From positions 1 to 34,955 of the forward strand of contig JAIBBR010000048.1 in the NCBI GenBank assembly GCA_019694575.1: 34,955 bases of DNA, written 5' to 3'. Position 1 is the stretch's first letter. Each line of letters starts with the position of its first letter. This DNA comes from Myxococcaceae bacterium. GTDB taxonomy: Bacteria > Myxococcota > Myxococcia > Myxococcales > Myxococcaceae. Both the position numbers and the translations under genes were made by a program. The notes beneath the pieces are model-generated. The model did no database searches and was not told the origin of the DNA. It worked only from the letters and a program-made list of their open reading frames with translations. Shown in pieces: positions 8,804 through 16,301 of the stretch.

Positions 8804-11050
8804 GTGATTCGCTACAGCTTCCCCAGCGCTTTGGCTTTGTTGTTGCTCGCTGCTTCAGCGCAGGCCGGCTCGTTGCTCGAAGGCAAGGCGCCGAGCCGTG
8901 CGGTGGGCATCAAAAACCCGCTGCGCGCTTCTGACGGGCTGGCGGTCTTCGACGGCGACGGCTGGCGCACCACCCGCACCTCGGTCATCGAAGGGCCGCA
9001 GTCTTTGCTGGAATGGGACCTGGGGGCTCCCACTGACTTGCGCGCCGCGGTGGTGCAGGGCGACAACAACGACAACTACCACTTGTGGGCTTCGCTCGAC
9101 GGGCAGCAATTCGAGCAAGTGTGGACCGCCGAGCCCGCCAGCGAGCCAGGCATGCGCACCCGCACCACCCTGACGCTCTCGGTGACGGCGCGTTATGTGC
9201 GGTTGACGGCGTCGGGCGGCGACAACAAATTTTCCATCAGTGAGTTGGCGCTTTTTTCAGCGCCGGCAGAGCTCAACAATTACGCGCCTGCCAAGTTGCG
9301 TGGAGAAGACCCTGACGAAGCCTCAGACAACGGCTGGTCGCACGTGTTGTGGGCGGGGCTGCTTTTCGTGCTGCTCGGCGCGCGCGCGGCCCCGTCGTGG
9401 CTGAAATGGGTGCTGGGCGGCGTGTGGGCGGTGGCGGTTCTCGAAGCGGTCTCAACCACCTGGGGCGTGTGGCCGGTGGGAGACCGTCAAGTGCCTTTCG
9501 TGCGCGCGGTGGCGGCGGGGTTGACGCTGGCGGCGGTGGTGCGCAGCCGCTGGCCGAAAGAAGGTGGCTGGTCGATAGACCCGTGGACACAGCGCGTCAC
9601 CTTGACGTTGTGCGCGGGCCTCGCCCTTTTTGCGTTTGGCAACGTGGGGCAACCCCAGTTCTTCGACGCCGGGCAGGGTCGACCGACGTTTTTGCACCAC
9701 TACGACATGCGGGTGTACTTTCCCATCGCCAAGTATTTTCCCGAGCTGCGCTTCGACGGGGTGTACGCGGCGAGCGTGGCGGCGTACGCCGATGACATGG
9801 TGGACGGTCAGTTGGAGCGTTTACCGCTCACCCAGTTTCGAGACTTGCGCACGCACGAGACCACCACCGTGGGAGCGTCGCTCGACTTCATTCGCAGCGT
9901 GAAAGCGCGCTTTGCGCCCCAGCGTTGGGAAGCGTTTAAAAAAGACATGCGCTACTTTCGCGAGGGCATGGGGCCCGGTGGGTATTTGGGCAGCATGATG
10001 GACCACGGAGGCAACGCCACGCCCGTGTGGTTCTTGGGGGCGCGGGGGCTCTTTGCCTGGCTCGACGCCAGCGACGCGGTGTTGTGGGCGGGCGTGGGCA
10101 TCGACTTGTTTTTGCTGCTGCTCGCGTTCGTTTCTATCGCCTGGGCTTTTGGTTGGCGCACCGCGTGTTTGAGCGCAGTGGTGTTCGGCGCGATGGATTT
10201 TTACATGTTCGGCACCAACTGGTTTGGCGCCACGCTGCGGCACGACTGGTTGTCATTGTGGGCGATAGGGCTTTCGGCGTTGAAAAAAGAGCGCTACCGG
10301 TTGGCGGGAGCGGCCTTGGTGTGGGCGGCGCTGATTCGCGCTTTTCCCGCGGTCACCTTCGTGACGTTGCTGGGGCCCGCGCTGGGCAGTGCGGCGCGGT
10401 TTTACGCACAAGAAAAGAAGCTGCCGAAGCTTCAGCAGTGGCGTGAGTGGTTGGGGCCGGTATTCAAAGTGGCGCAAGGCGCGGCCTTGTGGGGCGGCTT
10501 GCTCTTCATCAAGTCGCTGGTGTTTTTTGGTGCTGACGCATGGCTTGAATGGCTGCGCAAAGTGTCGCTGCTCAACCGCGACGGGCACGTGAATAACTTG
10601 TCGATGAAGACCTGGCTGCTCACCGAGACCGGGCCCTGGTGGGTGGCGGCCGCGGGGTGGACGCTCTGGGTCATGTGGGCTGCCGCACGGCGTGACTGGG
10701 CGCGCGCGGCAGCGTGGGGCGTGGCGTTGGTGCCGGTGTGGTTCAACCCGGCCAATTACTATTTGCACAGCGTTTTTTTGTTGTGCCTGCTGGCTGACGA
10801 GCCGCGCCGTGATGACGAGCCTTTGGAGCTGCGCAGCGTGTGGGTGTGGGCCGCGCTGACCACCATGTGCGTGGTTTCTTTCTCAACCACTTTCGCCAAC
10901 GACGTGGGCACCCACTTTCGGTGGGAAACGTACGTGCTCTTCTGGACATTGGGGGCACTGGGCGTCGTCGCGCTGTGGGACCACCGCTATACCGAGTGGG
11001 TGAAAGCCCGGTGGGACGCGATGCGCCTGGGCTCGAGCGAGACGTCGTGA
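8804..11050 (+). CDS. Discoidin (F5/8C)-domain membrane protein with GT-C-like core
   Basis: A 748-aa predicted inner-membrane protein. A signal peptide (residues 1-21, cleavage after AQA) precedes a discoidin-like beta-sandwich (~30-155; GWRTTRTSV, ARYVRLTASGGDNKFSISEL). About ten hydrophobic segments follow from ~180 to ~735. The loop after the early helices contains HHYDMRVYFPIAKYFPEL, and a later helix has IRAFPAV. These resemble GT-C-fold glycosyltransferases that use lipid-linked sugar donors. The exported sandwich may bind glycan. The donor and the family (GT87-like?) are uncertain. The GTG start at 8804 lies 44 bp after the ternary operon; a separate promoter is possible but none is convincing. 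Confidence 0.75.
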   Translation: MIRYSFPSALALLLLAASAQAGSLLEGKAPSRAVGIKNPLRASDGLAVFDGDGWRTTRTSVIEGPQSLLEWDLGAPTDLRAAVVQGDNNDNYHLWASLDGQQFEQVWTAEPASEPGMRTRTTLTLSVTARYVRLTASGGDNKFSISELALFSAPAELNNYAPAKLRGEDPDEASDNGWSHVLWAGLLFVLLGARAAPSWLKWVLGGVWAVAVLEAVSTTWGVWPVGDRQVPFVRAVAAGLTLAAVVRSRWPKEGGWSIDPWTQRVTLTLCAGLALFAFGNVGQPQFFDAGQGRPTFLHHYDMRVYFPIAKYFPELRFDGVYAASVAAYADDMVDGQLERLPLTQFRDLRTHETTTVGASLDFIRSVKARFAPQRWEAFKKDMRYFREGMGPGGYLGSMMDHGGNATPVWFLGARGLFAWLDASDAVLWAGVGIDLFLLLLAFVSIAWAFGWRTACLSAVVFGAMDFYMFGTNWFGATLRHDWLSLWAIGLSALKKERYRLAGAALVWAALIRAFPAVTFVTLLGPALGSAARFYAQEKKLPKLQQWREWLGPVFKVAQGAALWGGLLFIKSLVFFGADAWLEWLRKVSLLNRDGHVNNLSMKTWLLTETGPWWVAAAGWTLWVMWAAARRDWARAAAWGVALVPVWFNPANYYLHSVFLLCLLADEPRRDDEPLELRSVWVWAALTTMCVVSFSTTFANDVGTHFRWETYVLFWTLGALGVVALWDHRYTEWVKARWDAMRLGSSETS

Positions 11051-11135
11051 CTTAAAGAGTGTTGAATGCGGGTTGGCTGCAAAAGGACGGGCCGGCGACC
11101 AAGCGTGCCACAGGTTGCCGTATTGGAAACCAGCG

Positions 11136-11891
11136 CTATTCCAAGAAAAACTTGTAGCTGTACGTGATTTGCGTGGCCACCGCGACGCCGTCTTTCGTCG
11201 CCGGCTTGAAGCGGCAACGGCGAATGGCGCGCACCGCAGCTTCATTGAGCCCGTACCCTGGCCCGCCTTGAATGCGCACGTTGCTGACGCGGCCCTGCTC
11301 ATCAATATCGAGCCGCAATGTCACCTCCCCTTCGACGTCGGCGGCCCGTGCTTCTTCGGGGTAGTCACCCTTGCACTCGCCTTCCATTGACGGGTCGGTG
11401 TCAGTCGTACCGGGAGCGGCATATTTCGGCGCCGCGTAGGCTTTCACCGCGTTGGGGTCGGTCGCGGTCTTGTCTGTTTTTCCGTACGCCGTGTTGCCCA
11501 CCGGCGCGGCGAAGTTTCCCGCGGTGCTGGTAGAAGCTCCCGAAATACCCGCGATGACCAGCGGCTTCACTGGTTCAGGTGGCGGCGGCTCATTGGGGGG
11601 AGGCGGCTCTGGCGGCGGAGGCTTCACCTTCTCGGCCGTTTTCATCGGCGGTGGCTTGAGCGGCTTGGGCTCTTCTTTGGGAGGTGGGGGCTCTTCAGGT
11701 GGGGGAGGTGGCGGCGGCTTTACCTCGACAATTTCAACCACAATCGGTTTCTGCGGCGGTTTTAATTCTAACGCGCGCCCGTCGAGCCACCACAGGCCAA
11801 TGAAGTGCCCACCCAGCGACAGCAACACGAAGCCCACCAGCCAAAGCCCGCTGGCTTCGTGACGGCGTTGCGCGGTTGACGCTGACGGCAT
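11136..11891 (-). CDS. tonB: TonB family energy transducer
   Basis: A 251-aa TonB-like protein. A single N-terminal membrane anchor (residues ~18-36, LVGFVLLSLGGHFIGLWWL) is followed by a long periplasmic Pro/Glu/Lys-rich spacer (~45-112), a Gly/Ala-rich region, and a C-terminal TonB domain with YPEEARAADVEGEVTLRL and RRCRFKPATKDG. TonB transmits proton-motive force from ExbB/ExbD to outer-membrane receptors. It is last in exbB-exbD-tonB, with 15 bp after exbD. No TonB-dependent receptor is encoded in the window, so the client is unknown. It converges with the membrane protein gene; the 85-bp interval holds no clear terminator. Confidence 0.93.
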   Translation of the reverse strand: MPSASTAQRRHEASGLWLVGFVLLSLGGHFIGLWWLDGRALELKPPQKPIVVEIVEVKPPPPPPPEEPPPPKEEPKPLKPPPMKTAEKVKPPPPEPPPPNEPPPPEPVKPLVIAGISGASTSTAGNFAAPVGNTAYGKTDKTATDPNAVKAYAAPKYAAPGTTDTDPSMEGECKGDYPEEARAADVEGEVTLRLDIDEQGRVSNVRIQGGPGYGLNEAAVRAIRRCRFKPATKDGVAVATQITYSYKFFLE

Positions 11892-11906
11892 ACGGCTCTC
11901 TCTACG

Positions 11907-12341
11907 CTACGGAGACGGGGCAGGCGCGGGCGCGGCGTCTTTTTGAATATTGAGCGCGAACTTGGCGATGCCTTGGCCCTTCACCGTGTCGATGAGCGAC
12001 ATCACCCGGCCGTAGTTAATCGACTGGTCGGCGCTGATGATGGCGCGGGTTTCTTTGTCTTTGGCGAGCGCTTCGTCGATGCGCGACTTCAGCGCGGGTT
12101 CTTGAATTTCTGCCCCGTCGAAGAAAATCTTGCCCTCTTTGTCGAGCACGATGTTCACCAGCCCTTGCACGGTTTCGCCGCCATTCGCCGCGCGGGGCAG
12201 GTCGACTTCGACCGTTTCGCGCACGATGAAGTTCGCCGTCACCATGAAAATAATGAGCAACACCAAAACGATGTCCACCAGAGGCGTAACGTTGATGCCG
12301 ACGATTTCGTCATCACCGTCGGTCGGTGCGCTGCCTGCCAT
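11907..12341 (-). CDS. exbD: ExbD/TolR family biopolymer transport protein
   Basis: A 144-aa protein with a short cytoplasmic N-terminus, one membrane helix (~18-40) and a periplasmic domain. The helix carries the conserved Asp in VTPLVDIVLVLL, the proton-path residue of the ExbD/TolR family. The C-terminus ends in an Ala/Pro-rich tail. The ATG abuts the exbB stop with no gap. It works with ExbB as the proton-driven motor for TonB. TolR is an alternative name, but the adjacent TonB gene favours ExbD. Confidence 0.95.
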   Translation of the reverse strand: MAGSAPTDGDDEIVGINVTPLVDIVLVLLIIFMVTANFIVRETVEVDLPRAANGGETVQGLVNIVLDKEGKIFFDGAEIQEPALKSRIDEALAKDKETRAIISADQSINYGRVMSLIDTVKGQGIAKFALNIQKDAAPAPAPSP

Positions 12342-13019
12342 TTAGCGCTCTCCTGCCGCTTTGAGCCGGCCCACCAGCGCGTGCCCCAAGGCATTGGTGC
12401 GCGCGGTGGTGTTCTTCAATTGGCGAATGAACCAGTTGTAAGCAGTGAGCGCGGGAATCGCCACCGCCAAACCCACGGCCGTCGCCACCAGGGCCTCAGA
12501 AATGCCGGCCATCACCGTCTGTTGAATCGCCCCACCCTTGGCTACCGACTGGCCCAAGTCATGAAACGCTTTGATGATGCCGAGCACGGTGCCGAAGAGC
12601 CCAATGAAAGGCGCGTTGGAGCCCAGCGTGCCCAAAAACGACATGAAGCGCTCGTAACGTAACTTTTCGCGGGCAATGGTGGAGGCGATGACTTCTTCGA
12701 CCGACGCCGAACCTTGCGCGCGGGCAGCGTACGCTTCACGCACCACGTTTGCTTCCATACCGTTGGCGTTCTTCAGCGACGCATGGGCGCCTTCTAAGTC
12801 GCCTTTCTCGAGCTTCAACAGCACGTCGGTCGAATTGGGCAGCTGGTGCGACGCGAAATAGAGCGCCCGCTCGAGCATGATGGCCACCGAAATAACCGAG
12901 AGCACGCACAACACCCATAGCACCCATTCGGCGCTCATCAGCGTGACGCCGAGCAATTTACGCGTTAGCCAACCTTGCCCATCAGTCACCAACTGCGCCC
13001 AAAGATAAAAAGAAGTCAT
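12342..13019 (-). CDS. exbB: ExbB/TolQ/MotA family proton channel protein
   Basis: A 225-aa inner-membrane protein with three hydrophobic helices: ~31-52 (WVLWVLCVLSVISVAIML), ~128-150 (NAPFIGLFGTVLGIIKAF) and ~172-192 (GISEALVATAVGLAVAIPAL). This spacing and the GLFGTVLGI motif are typical of MotA/TolQ/ExbB proton channels. The ATG overlaps the stop of the upstream ceramidase-like gene by 4 bp (13016-13019), so the motor genes are coupled to that gene. Confidence 0.95.
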   Translation of the reverse strand: MTSFYLWAQLVTDGQGWLTRKLLGVTLMSAEWVLWVLCVLSVISVAIMLERALYFASHQLPNSTDVLLKLEKGDLEGAHASLKNANGMEANVVREAYAARAQGSASVEEVIASTIAREKLRYERFMSFLGTLGSNAPFIGLFGTVLGIIKAFHDLGQSVAKGGAIQQTVMAGISEALVATAVGLAVAIPALTAYNWFIRQLKNTTARTNALGHALVGRLKAAGER

Positions 13020-14926
13020 GGTGTCGACATTTCCTTGTACGGCTGCCAGCCGAAGAGTTTTTCGTAATCAGCCAGCAGACCCGGTGTAACGCCCGGGCCC
13101 ACCGAGTTGGTTTCTTCGTAATGGTCGCCGGGTGCTTCTTCGTAATACGGCGTTTCGTCGTGCAGCTCGTAGTTGAACGAGGGAATCAGATAGCCCACGT
13201 GGTCATTGGCGAGGCCGATGATGGCGGGGTAGGCGCCTCCCACCAATTCTTTCAGGTAAGGCCCCGGGGGCGCTTGGTCCATCTTGGGGGGGTTGGGGTT
13301 GTCTTCGCGCACCATTGGTCTTCCAAAAGACCAGCGGGCGTCATAGCCGATTCCCAATTCGGGAAAAGGCTCGCCCGGCATGCCCAAGAAATGCACGGGG
13401 CCGATGTACACCTTTGAAATTTCACTCAACACACTGGGAATGTTGGTGGCCGTAAATGGCCTGTTGCGGTCGTAGTCGTAAATGCGGCGCTTCAAAATTT
13501 GCGCTTGAAAGGCGAGGTGAAACACCTCGTTCTCGATTTTGATTTTCACCGTCTGCGCGCCGAAAGCGATTTGCGGCGTCTTCACCTCGACCGCGTCGTT
13601 GAGCAAGCCCAAGGCCACTTTCGCCACCTGCTCGCCGACGGCTTTGGCCTTGTCGAAGCTGCGCGGCGCAGGCTCGGTGCCGTCGAGCGACTTGGGGTGT
13701 GCGCGCAACGTCGTCATCATGCCGCCTAAGGGGCCATTGAAAAACAACGTGGTGCCGCCAATGCCGTCAGCGACTTTGGTGCCGTCGGGCAAGGTAAGCC
13801 CTTTCTCGATGCCTTCACGCAGTTGATAGGGGTAGTCGGCGGAAATGAGCGAATTGGTGTCGGCCAAGGTTTCGGGGTGATTGCCCCACTGAACGAGAGA
13901 GCCCATCACTTCATTGCTGACGGCGTCGACGAATTTCATCACCGTCACCGCGTCGTCGATGATGACGGGGTCGCGATCGTCCTCCATGACTGAACGGGTC
14001 AATTCACCCAGGTGGCCTTGGTTGACGAAAAGCTTGGCCGCCCGGGCGGTTTTCGCGGCCTCGACGGCGGCCTGGGCGGTGCGTTCCATCACCACGCTGT
14101 TGAACCAGGTGTCGTCGACACCCCGAGAAGGTATGAGACCACCGCGCGCGGGCCCCCACTGGCCTTCGGTGTCGGGGCCTTCGTGCCCGTGTGTCGCCGC
14201 GACGAACAAATAGTCGATATCGACGCCTTCAGCCGCCGCCAGCTCTTTGGTGCGAGCGCGCAGGCGCACCACGTCATCATAGAAAATGCCCACCAAATCG
14301 AGGCTGGCCATCACGATGGTGGTGTCGCCGTTCTGAAAGGCGACCGCGCGGGTCCACAAGTCGTCGTTGATGTCCCAGGCGGGGCGGCTGGTGCCGAAGC
14401 CGGCCAACCACACGCCTTGAAACACGCCGTCGCCTTCGGTGCCGTCAGCGTCGGGGGCGGTGTACCCAGGGTCGCCCGGGCACAGCCGGTCGCGGCCACA
14501 GTCGAAGAAAAAGTCGTCTTTGCCGTCGCCTTCGGTGCCGTCGGCGTCGGGCCCTGCGTAACCGGTTTGCCCGGGGCAAATGGTGTCGAGGCCACAGTCT
14601 TGAAACGCGTTTTCGAGCAGCTTGCCGCAGCGGCGGTTGCCGTCTTTGTCGAGGGGAGACCCCACCGTGCAGTTGTCACCCACCACGCGCAAGAAGTGTG
14701 GCCGCGCGCGCTCGAAAGACCCCGGGGTGATTTTAGCCTTCGCGATGCCAATTTTAAGCTTGCCGTCTAAGCCTTTGTCGCAGCCCGGGCCTCCGGGACA
14801 GTAAAGCTCGGGTGGAGTACCACTCGAGGTGTTGGCGGGCCCGCAGGTGACGAGCAGCGTGACGGCGACCCATAACGACGGAGCCACCCAAAACAACTGG
14901 CGGCCAAGGCGGTTGACGAGGTGCAT
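13016..14926 (-). CDS. Neutral-ceramidase-like exported lipoprotein
   Basis: A protein of 636 aa if it starts at the ATG at 14926; the reading frame stays open upstream to 15010. The N-terminus (MHLVNRLGRQLFWVAPSL, then VTLLVTCGPAN) looks like a signal peptide with Cys as probable lipid anchor, although Thr at -1 is unusual. The body resembles the neutral/alkaline ceramidase N-terminal domain: GIAKAKITPG, VAATHGHEGPDTEG with candidate zinc histidines, WGNHPETL, and FNGPLGGMMT. The GDVSPN-type catalytic serine motif of classical ceramidases is not evident at the NGP site, so the substrate is uncertain. Two 32-residue Cys/Asp/Gly-rich repeats are inserted near residues ~105-170. It is coupled to exbB by a 4-bp overlap, suggesting a link to envelope lipid use. 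Confidence 0.8.
   Translation of the reverse strand: MHLVNRLGRQLFWVAPSLWVAVTLLVTCGPANTSSGTPPELYCPGGPGCDKGLDGKLKIGIAKAKITPGSFERARPHFLRVVGDNCTVGSPLDKDGNRRCGKLLENAFQDCGLDTICPGQTGYAGPDADGTEGDGKDDFFFDCGRDRLCPGDPGYTAPDADGTEGDGVFQGVWLAGFGTSRPAWDINDDLWTRAVAFQNGDTTIVMASLDLVGIFYDDVVRLRARTKELAAAEGVDIDYLFVAATHGHEGPDTEGQWGPARGGLIPSRGVDDTWFNSVVMERTAQAAVEAAKTARAAKLFVNQGHLGELTRSVMEDDRDPVIIDDAVTVMKFVDAVSNEVMGSLVQWGNHPETLADTNSLISADYPYQLREGIEKGLTLPDGTKVADGIGGTTLFFNGPLGGMMTTLRAHPKSLDGTEPAPRSFDKAKAVGEQVAKVALGLLNDAVEVKTPQIAFGAQTVKIKIENEVFHLAFQAQILKRRIYDYDRNRPFTATNIPSVLSEISKVYIGPVHFLGMPGEPFPELGIGYDARWSFGRPMVREDNPNPPKMDQAPPGPYLKELVGGAYPAIIGLANDHVGYLIPSFNYELHDETPYYEEAPGDHYEETNSVGPGVTPGLLADYEKLFGWQPYKEMSTP
14430..14503 (-). 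repeat. Intragenic repeat copy B (calcium-loop-like)
   Basis: This 74-bp block inside the ceramidase-like gene matches 14526-14599 at a 96-bp (32-codon) period. It encodes DCGRDRLCPGDPGYTAP followed by DADGTEGDG. The alternating Asp/Gly with paired Cys resembles thrombospondin-type-3 or EF-like calcium loops; calcium binding is inference. Confidence 0.8.
14526..14599 (-). repeat. Intragenic repeat copy A (calcium-loop-like)
   Basis: First copy in translation order, encoding DCGLDTICPGQTGYAGP then DADGTEGDG. DNA identity with the copy at 14430-14503 is high at both ends (the blocks coding for the Asp/Gly loop and for DCG) and lower in the centre, consistent with an in-frame tandem duplication that has since drifted. 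Confidence 0.8.
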
Positions 14927-15007
14927 TTTCAAGGTGGCGGACCATAGCCACAGCCGGCCCGCTGAGGCAAAGCGGTCAAGAGTCCGATTACACAGACGCG
15001 CCCGCCG

Positions 15008-15044
15008 CACCGGCCGGCGAAGGCACCCAGATTTAAGGCCGGTG
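15008..15044. other. 8-bp inverted repeat at the 3' end of the second bPH2 gene
   Basis: CACCGGCC (15008-15015) and GGCCGGTG (15037-15044) form a perfect 8-bp stem with a 21-nt loop that spans the bPH2 stop codon. No T-tract follows on the minus strand, so it is not a standard intrinsic terminator. It might stabilise or attenuate the transcript before the ceramidase-like gene. The surrounding 106-bp gap (14927-15032) shows no convincing promoter. Confidence 0.3.
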
Positions 15045-15746
15045 GCGAGTGTTGCGTGCAGCGGCCTCGAGCAGCTGCGCGGCTTGCAGCACTTCGCGCA
15101 ACGCGTCGATGGGCAGCGCCGCCGTTGGTTTCGCCGTAGGCCCGGCCAACCCGGTGTCGGTGTGCTTCTTCAACATCGACATCACCAAGGCGCGAATCTC
15201 GTCGGCTTGAGTCAGCCCTTCGAGGGTGACTTCGTGCGTCGAGCGCTCGCCCTCGTGCATGGGGGTGCCTCCGCCAGCGGTTGAGACGGTGAGCGATTTA
15301 AACCCCCAAATACGTTCCAACGGGCCTTGCCGCACTTCGATGTTCTGCACGTTGGCGTAGCTCAGCGTCACTTCACGTTGGTTCATGGCCCCCATGCGCA
15401 CCCGCAGGCTCTTGTCGCCCACCAGGTAATCGCGCAGCTCGAAGTCGAGCCGGGTGGCCACCAGCGCGAACCCGAGAATGGCGAACAGCGCGAGCCAAAT
15501 CGCCAGCGCGATGAAAATGCCTTCGGTGCCCCATTGGGTGAGTGCCGCGATTGAAACGCCTACGCCCACCACGAGGTTCCCCGCCATGCCCAGAAAGACG
15601 TGAATGTATTTGAGCGTCAGCCACGCCGGAGCAGGCTTCAACTGCCGCACCAAAGTCGAGCCTTCGGGCAAATGCGGCGCGTCCATTCGTAACTTAAGCA
15701 GCGGTACGAAGAGCGGGCGCAGGCTTTTGACGAGCAGCGACATCAT
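15033..15746 (-). CDS. bPH2 (bacterial PH) domain membrane protein, YdbT/YdbS-like
   Basis: A 237-aa protein. After a ~45-residue N-terminal region, two hydrophobic segments (~47-68 and ~75-97) are followed by a bacterial pleckstrin-homology-like domain (~98-180): TRLDFELRDYLVGDKSLRVRMGAMNQREVTLSYANVQNIEV and the GFKSLTVSTAGGG strand pair. Proteins of this type usually occur in pairs and have been linked to membrane stress tolerance; the exact role is unknown. Its ATG overlaps the upstream bPH2 stop by 4 bp. The C-terminal tail is Ala-rich and helical. Confidence 0.88.
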   Translation of the reverse strand: MMSLLVKSLRPLFVPLLKLRMDAPHLPEGSTLVRQLKPAPAWLTLKYIHVFLGMAGNLVVGVGVSIAALTQWGTEGIFIALAIWLALFAILGFALVATRLDFELRDYLVGDKSLRVRMGAMNQREVTLSYANVQNIEVRQGPLERIWGFKSLTVSTAGGGTPMHEGERSTHEVTLEGLTQADEIRALVMSMLKKHTDTGLAGPTAKPTAALPIDALREVLQAAQLLEAAARNTRHRP

Positions 15747-16264
15747 GCTGGGCCCTTCGCGTTCAGTGCTTGCGCGGCGCCTTGGAGCGCGTCGCGAATG
15801 TCACGCAACACGTGTTCTGATTCTGTAACGACGTGCGGGCTGCCTTCATCGTGTGCATCACGAATGCCGCGCATGCGCGCATAGAGGTAATCGCGAATGT
15901 CTTCGAATGCCTTCACGCCCACGATTTTCAAGTTGCCGGCCGCGCCCGAGCCCGCAGTTTGAATGGTGATGCTGCCAATGCCCAGCCACCGCTCGAGAAT
16001 GTTCTGCGAGAGGTGAATGTCTTGCATGCGGTCGTACGTGAGCTGCATTTCTTGCCGAAACAAAATGCCGTAGCTCATGAAAACGCCCTGCGCGTCGAAG
16101 CGGTAGCGCAGCGTTTCGTAGCGAAAAAAGAGCGGCACGATGACCAGGGGAAAAGCGACGCACGAGAGCGCCGCGGTGAGCACGTAAAGGGCAAGCAGCG
16201 CTTTTTCGGGCCGGTTGATTTGGTGCACCCGCCCCTGCAGGGCTTGAAAATCGACGTCATTCAT
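15743..16264 (-). CDS. bPH2 domain membrane protein, first of a pair
   Basis: A 173-aa protein starting at the ATG at 16264 (MNDVDFQALQ); the longer open frame upstream is a shadow of the divergent kinase gene. It has a two-helix hydrophobic segment (~24-48) and a bPH2 domain with RYRFDAQGVFMSYG, QEMQLTYDRMQDIHLSQNILERWLG and IGSITIQTAGSG, parallel to the sequence of its downstream partner. The tail is helical (~130-173). The pair overlap by 4 bp and very probably form a complex. Only 37 bp separate this start from the divergent kinase GTG, so both promoters must be packed there or lie within the genes. A TATTCA hexamer 8-13 bp before the ATG could be a -10 for a nearly leaderless mRNA. Confidence 0.88.
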   Translation of the reverse strand: MNDVDFQALQGRVHQINRPEKALLALYVLTAALSCVAFPLVIVPLFFRYETLRYRFDAQGVFMSYGILFRQEMQLTYDRMQDIHLSQNILERWLGIGSITIQTAGSGAAGNLKIVGVKAFEDIRDYLYARMRGIRDAHDEGSPHVVTESEHVLRDIRDALQGAAQALNAKGPA

Positions 16265-16301
16265 GGCGCTTTGAATAGGGCTGTTTAAGCTGCTGACGCC
16301 A

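Noticed and set aside
11123-11144. TTGGAA/TTCCAA inverted repeat at the convergent end of tonB as a terminator
   Set aside because: The stem is short, overlaps the tonB stop and has no T-tract in either direction.
11578-11770. Repetitive GGCGGAGG-type sequence as a possible DNA repeat array
   Set aside because: It is explained by the Pro/Glu/Lys-rich periplasmic spacer encoded by tonB on the minus strand.
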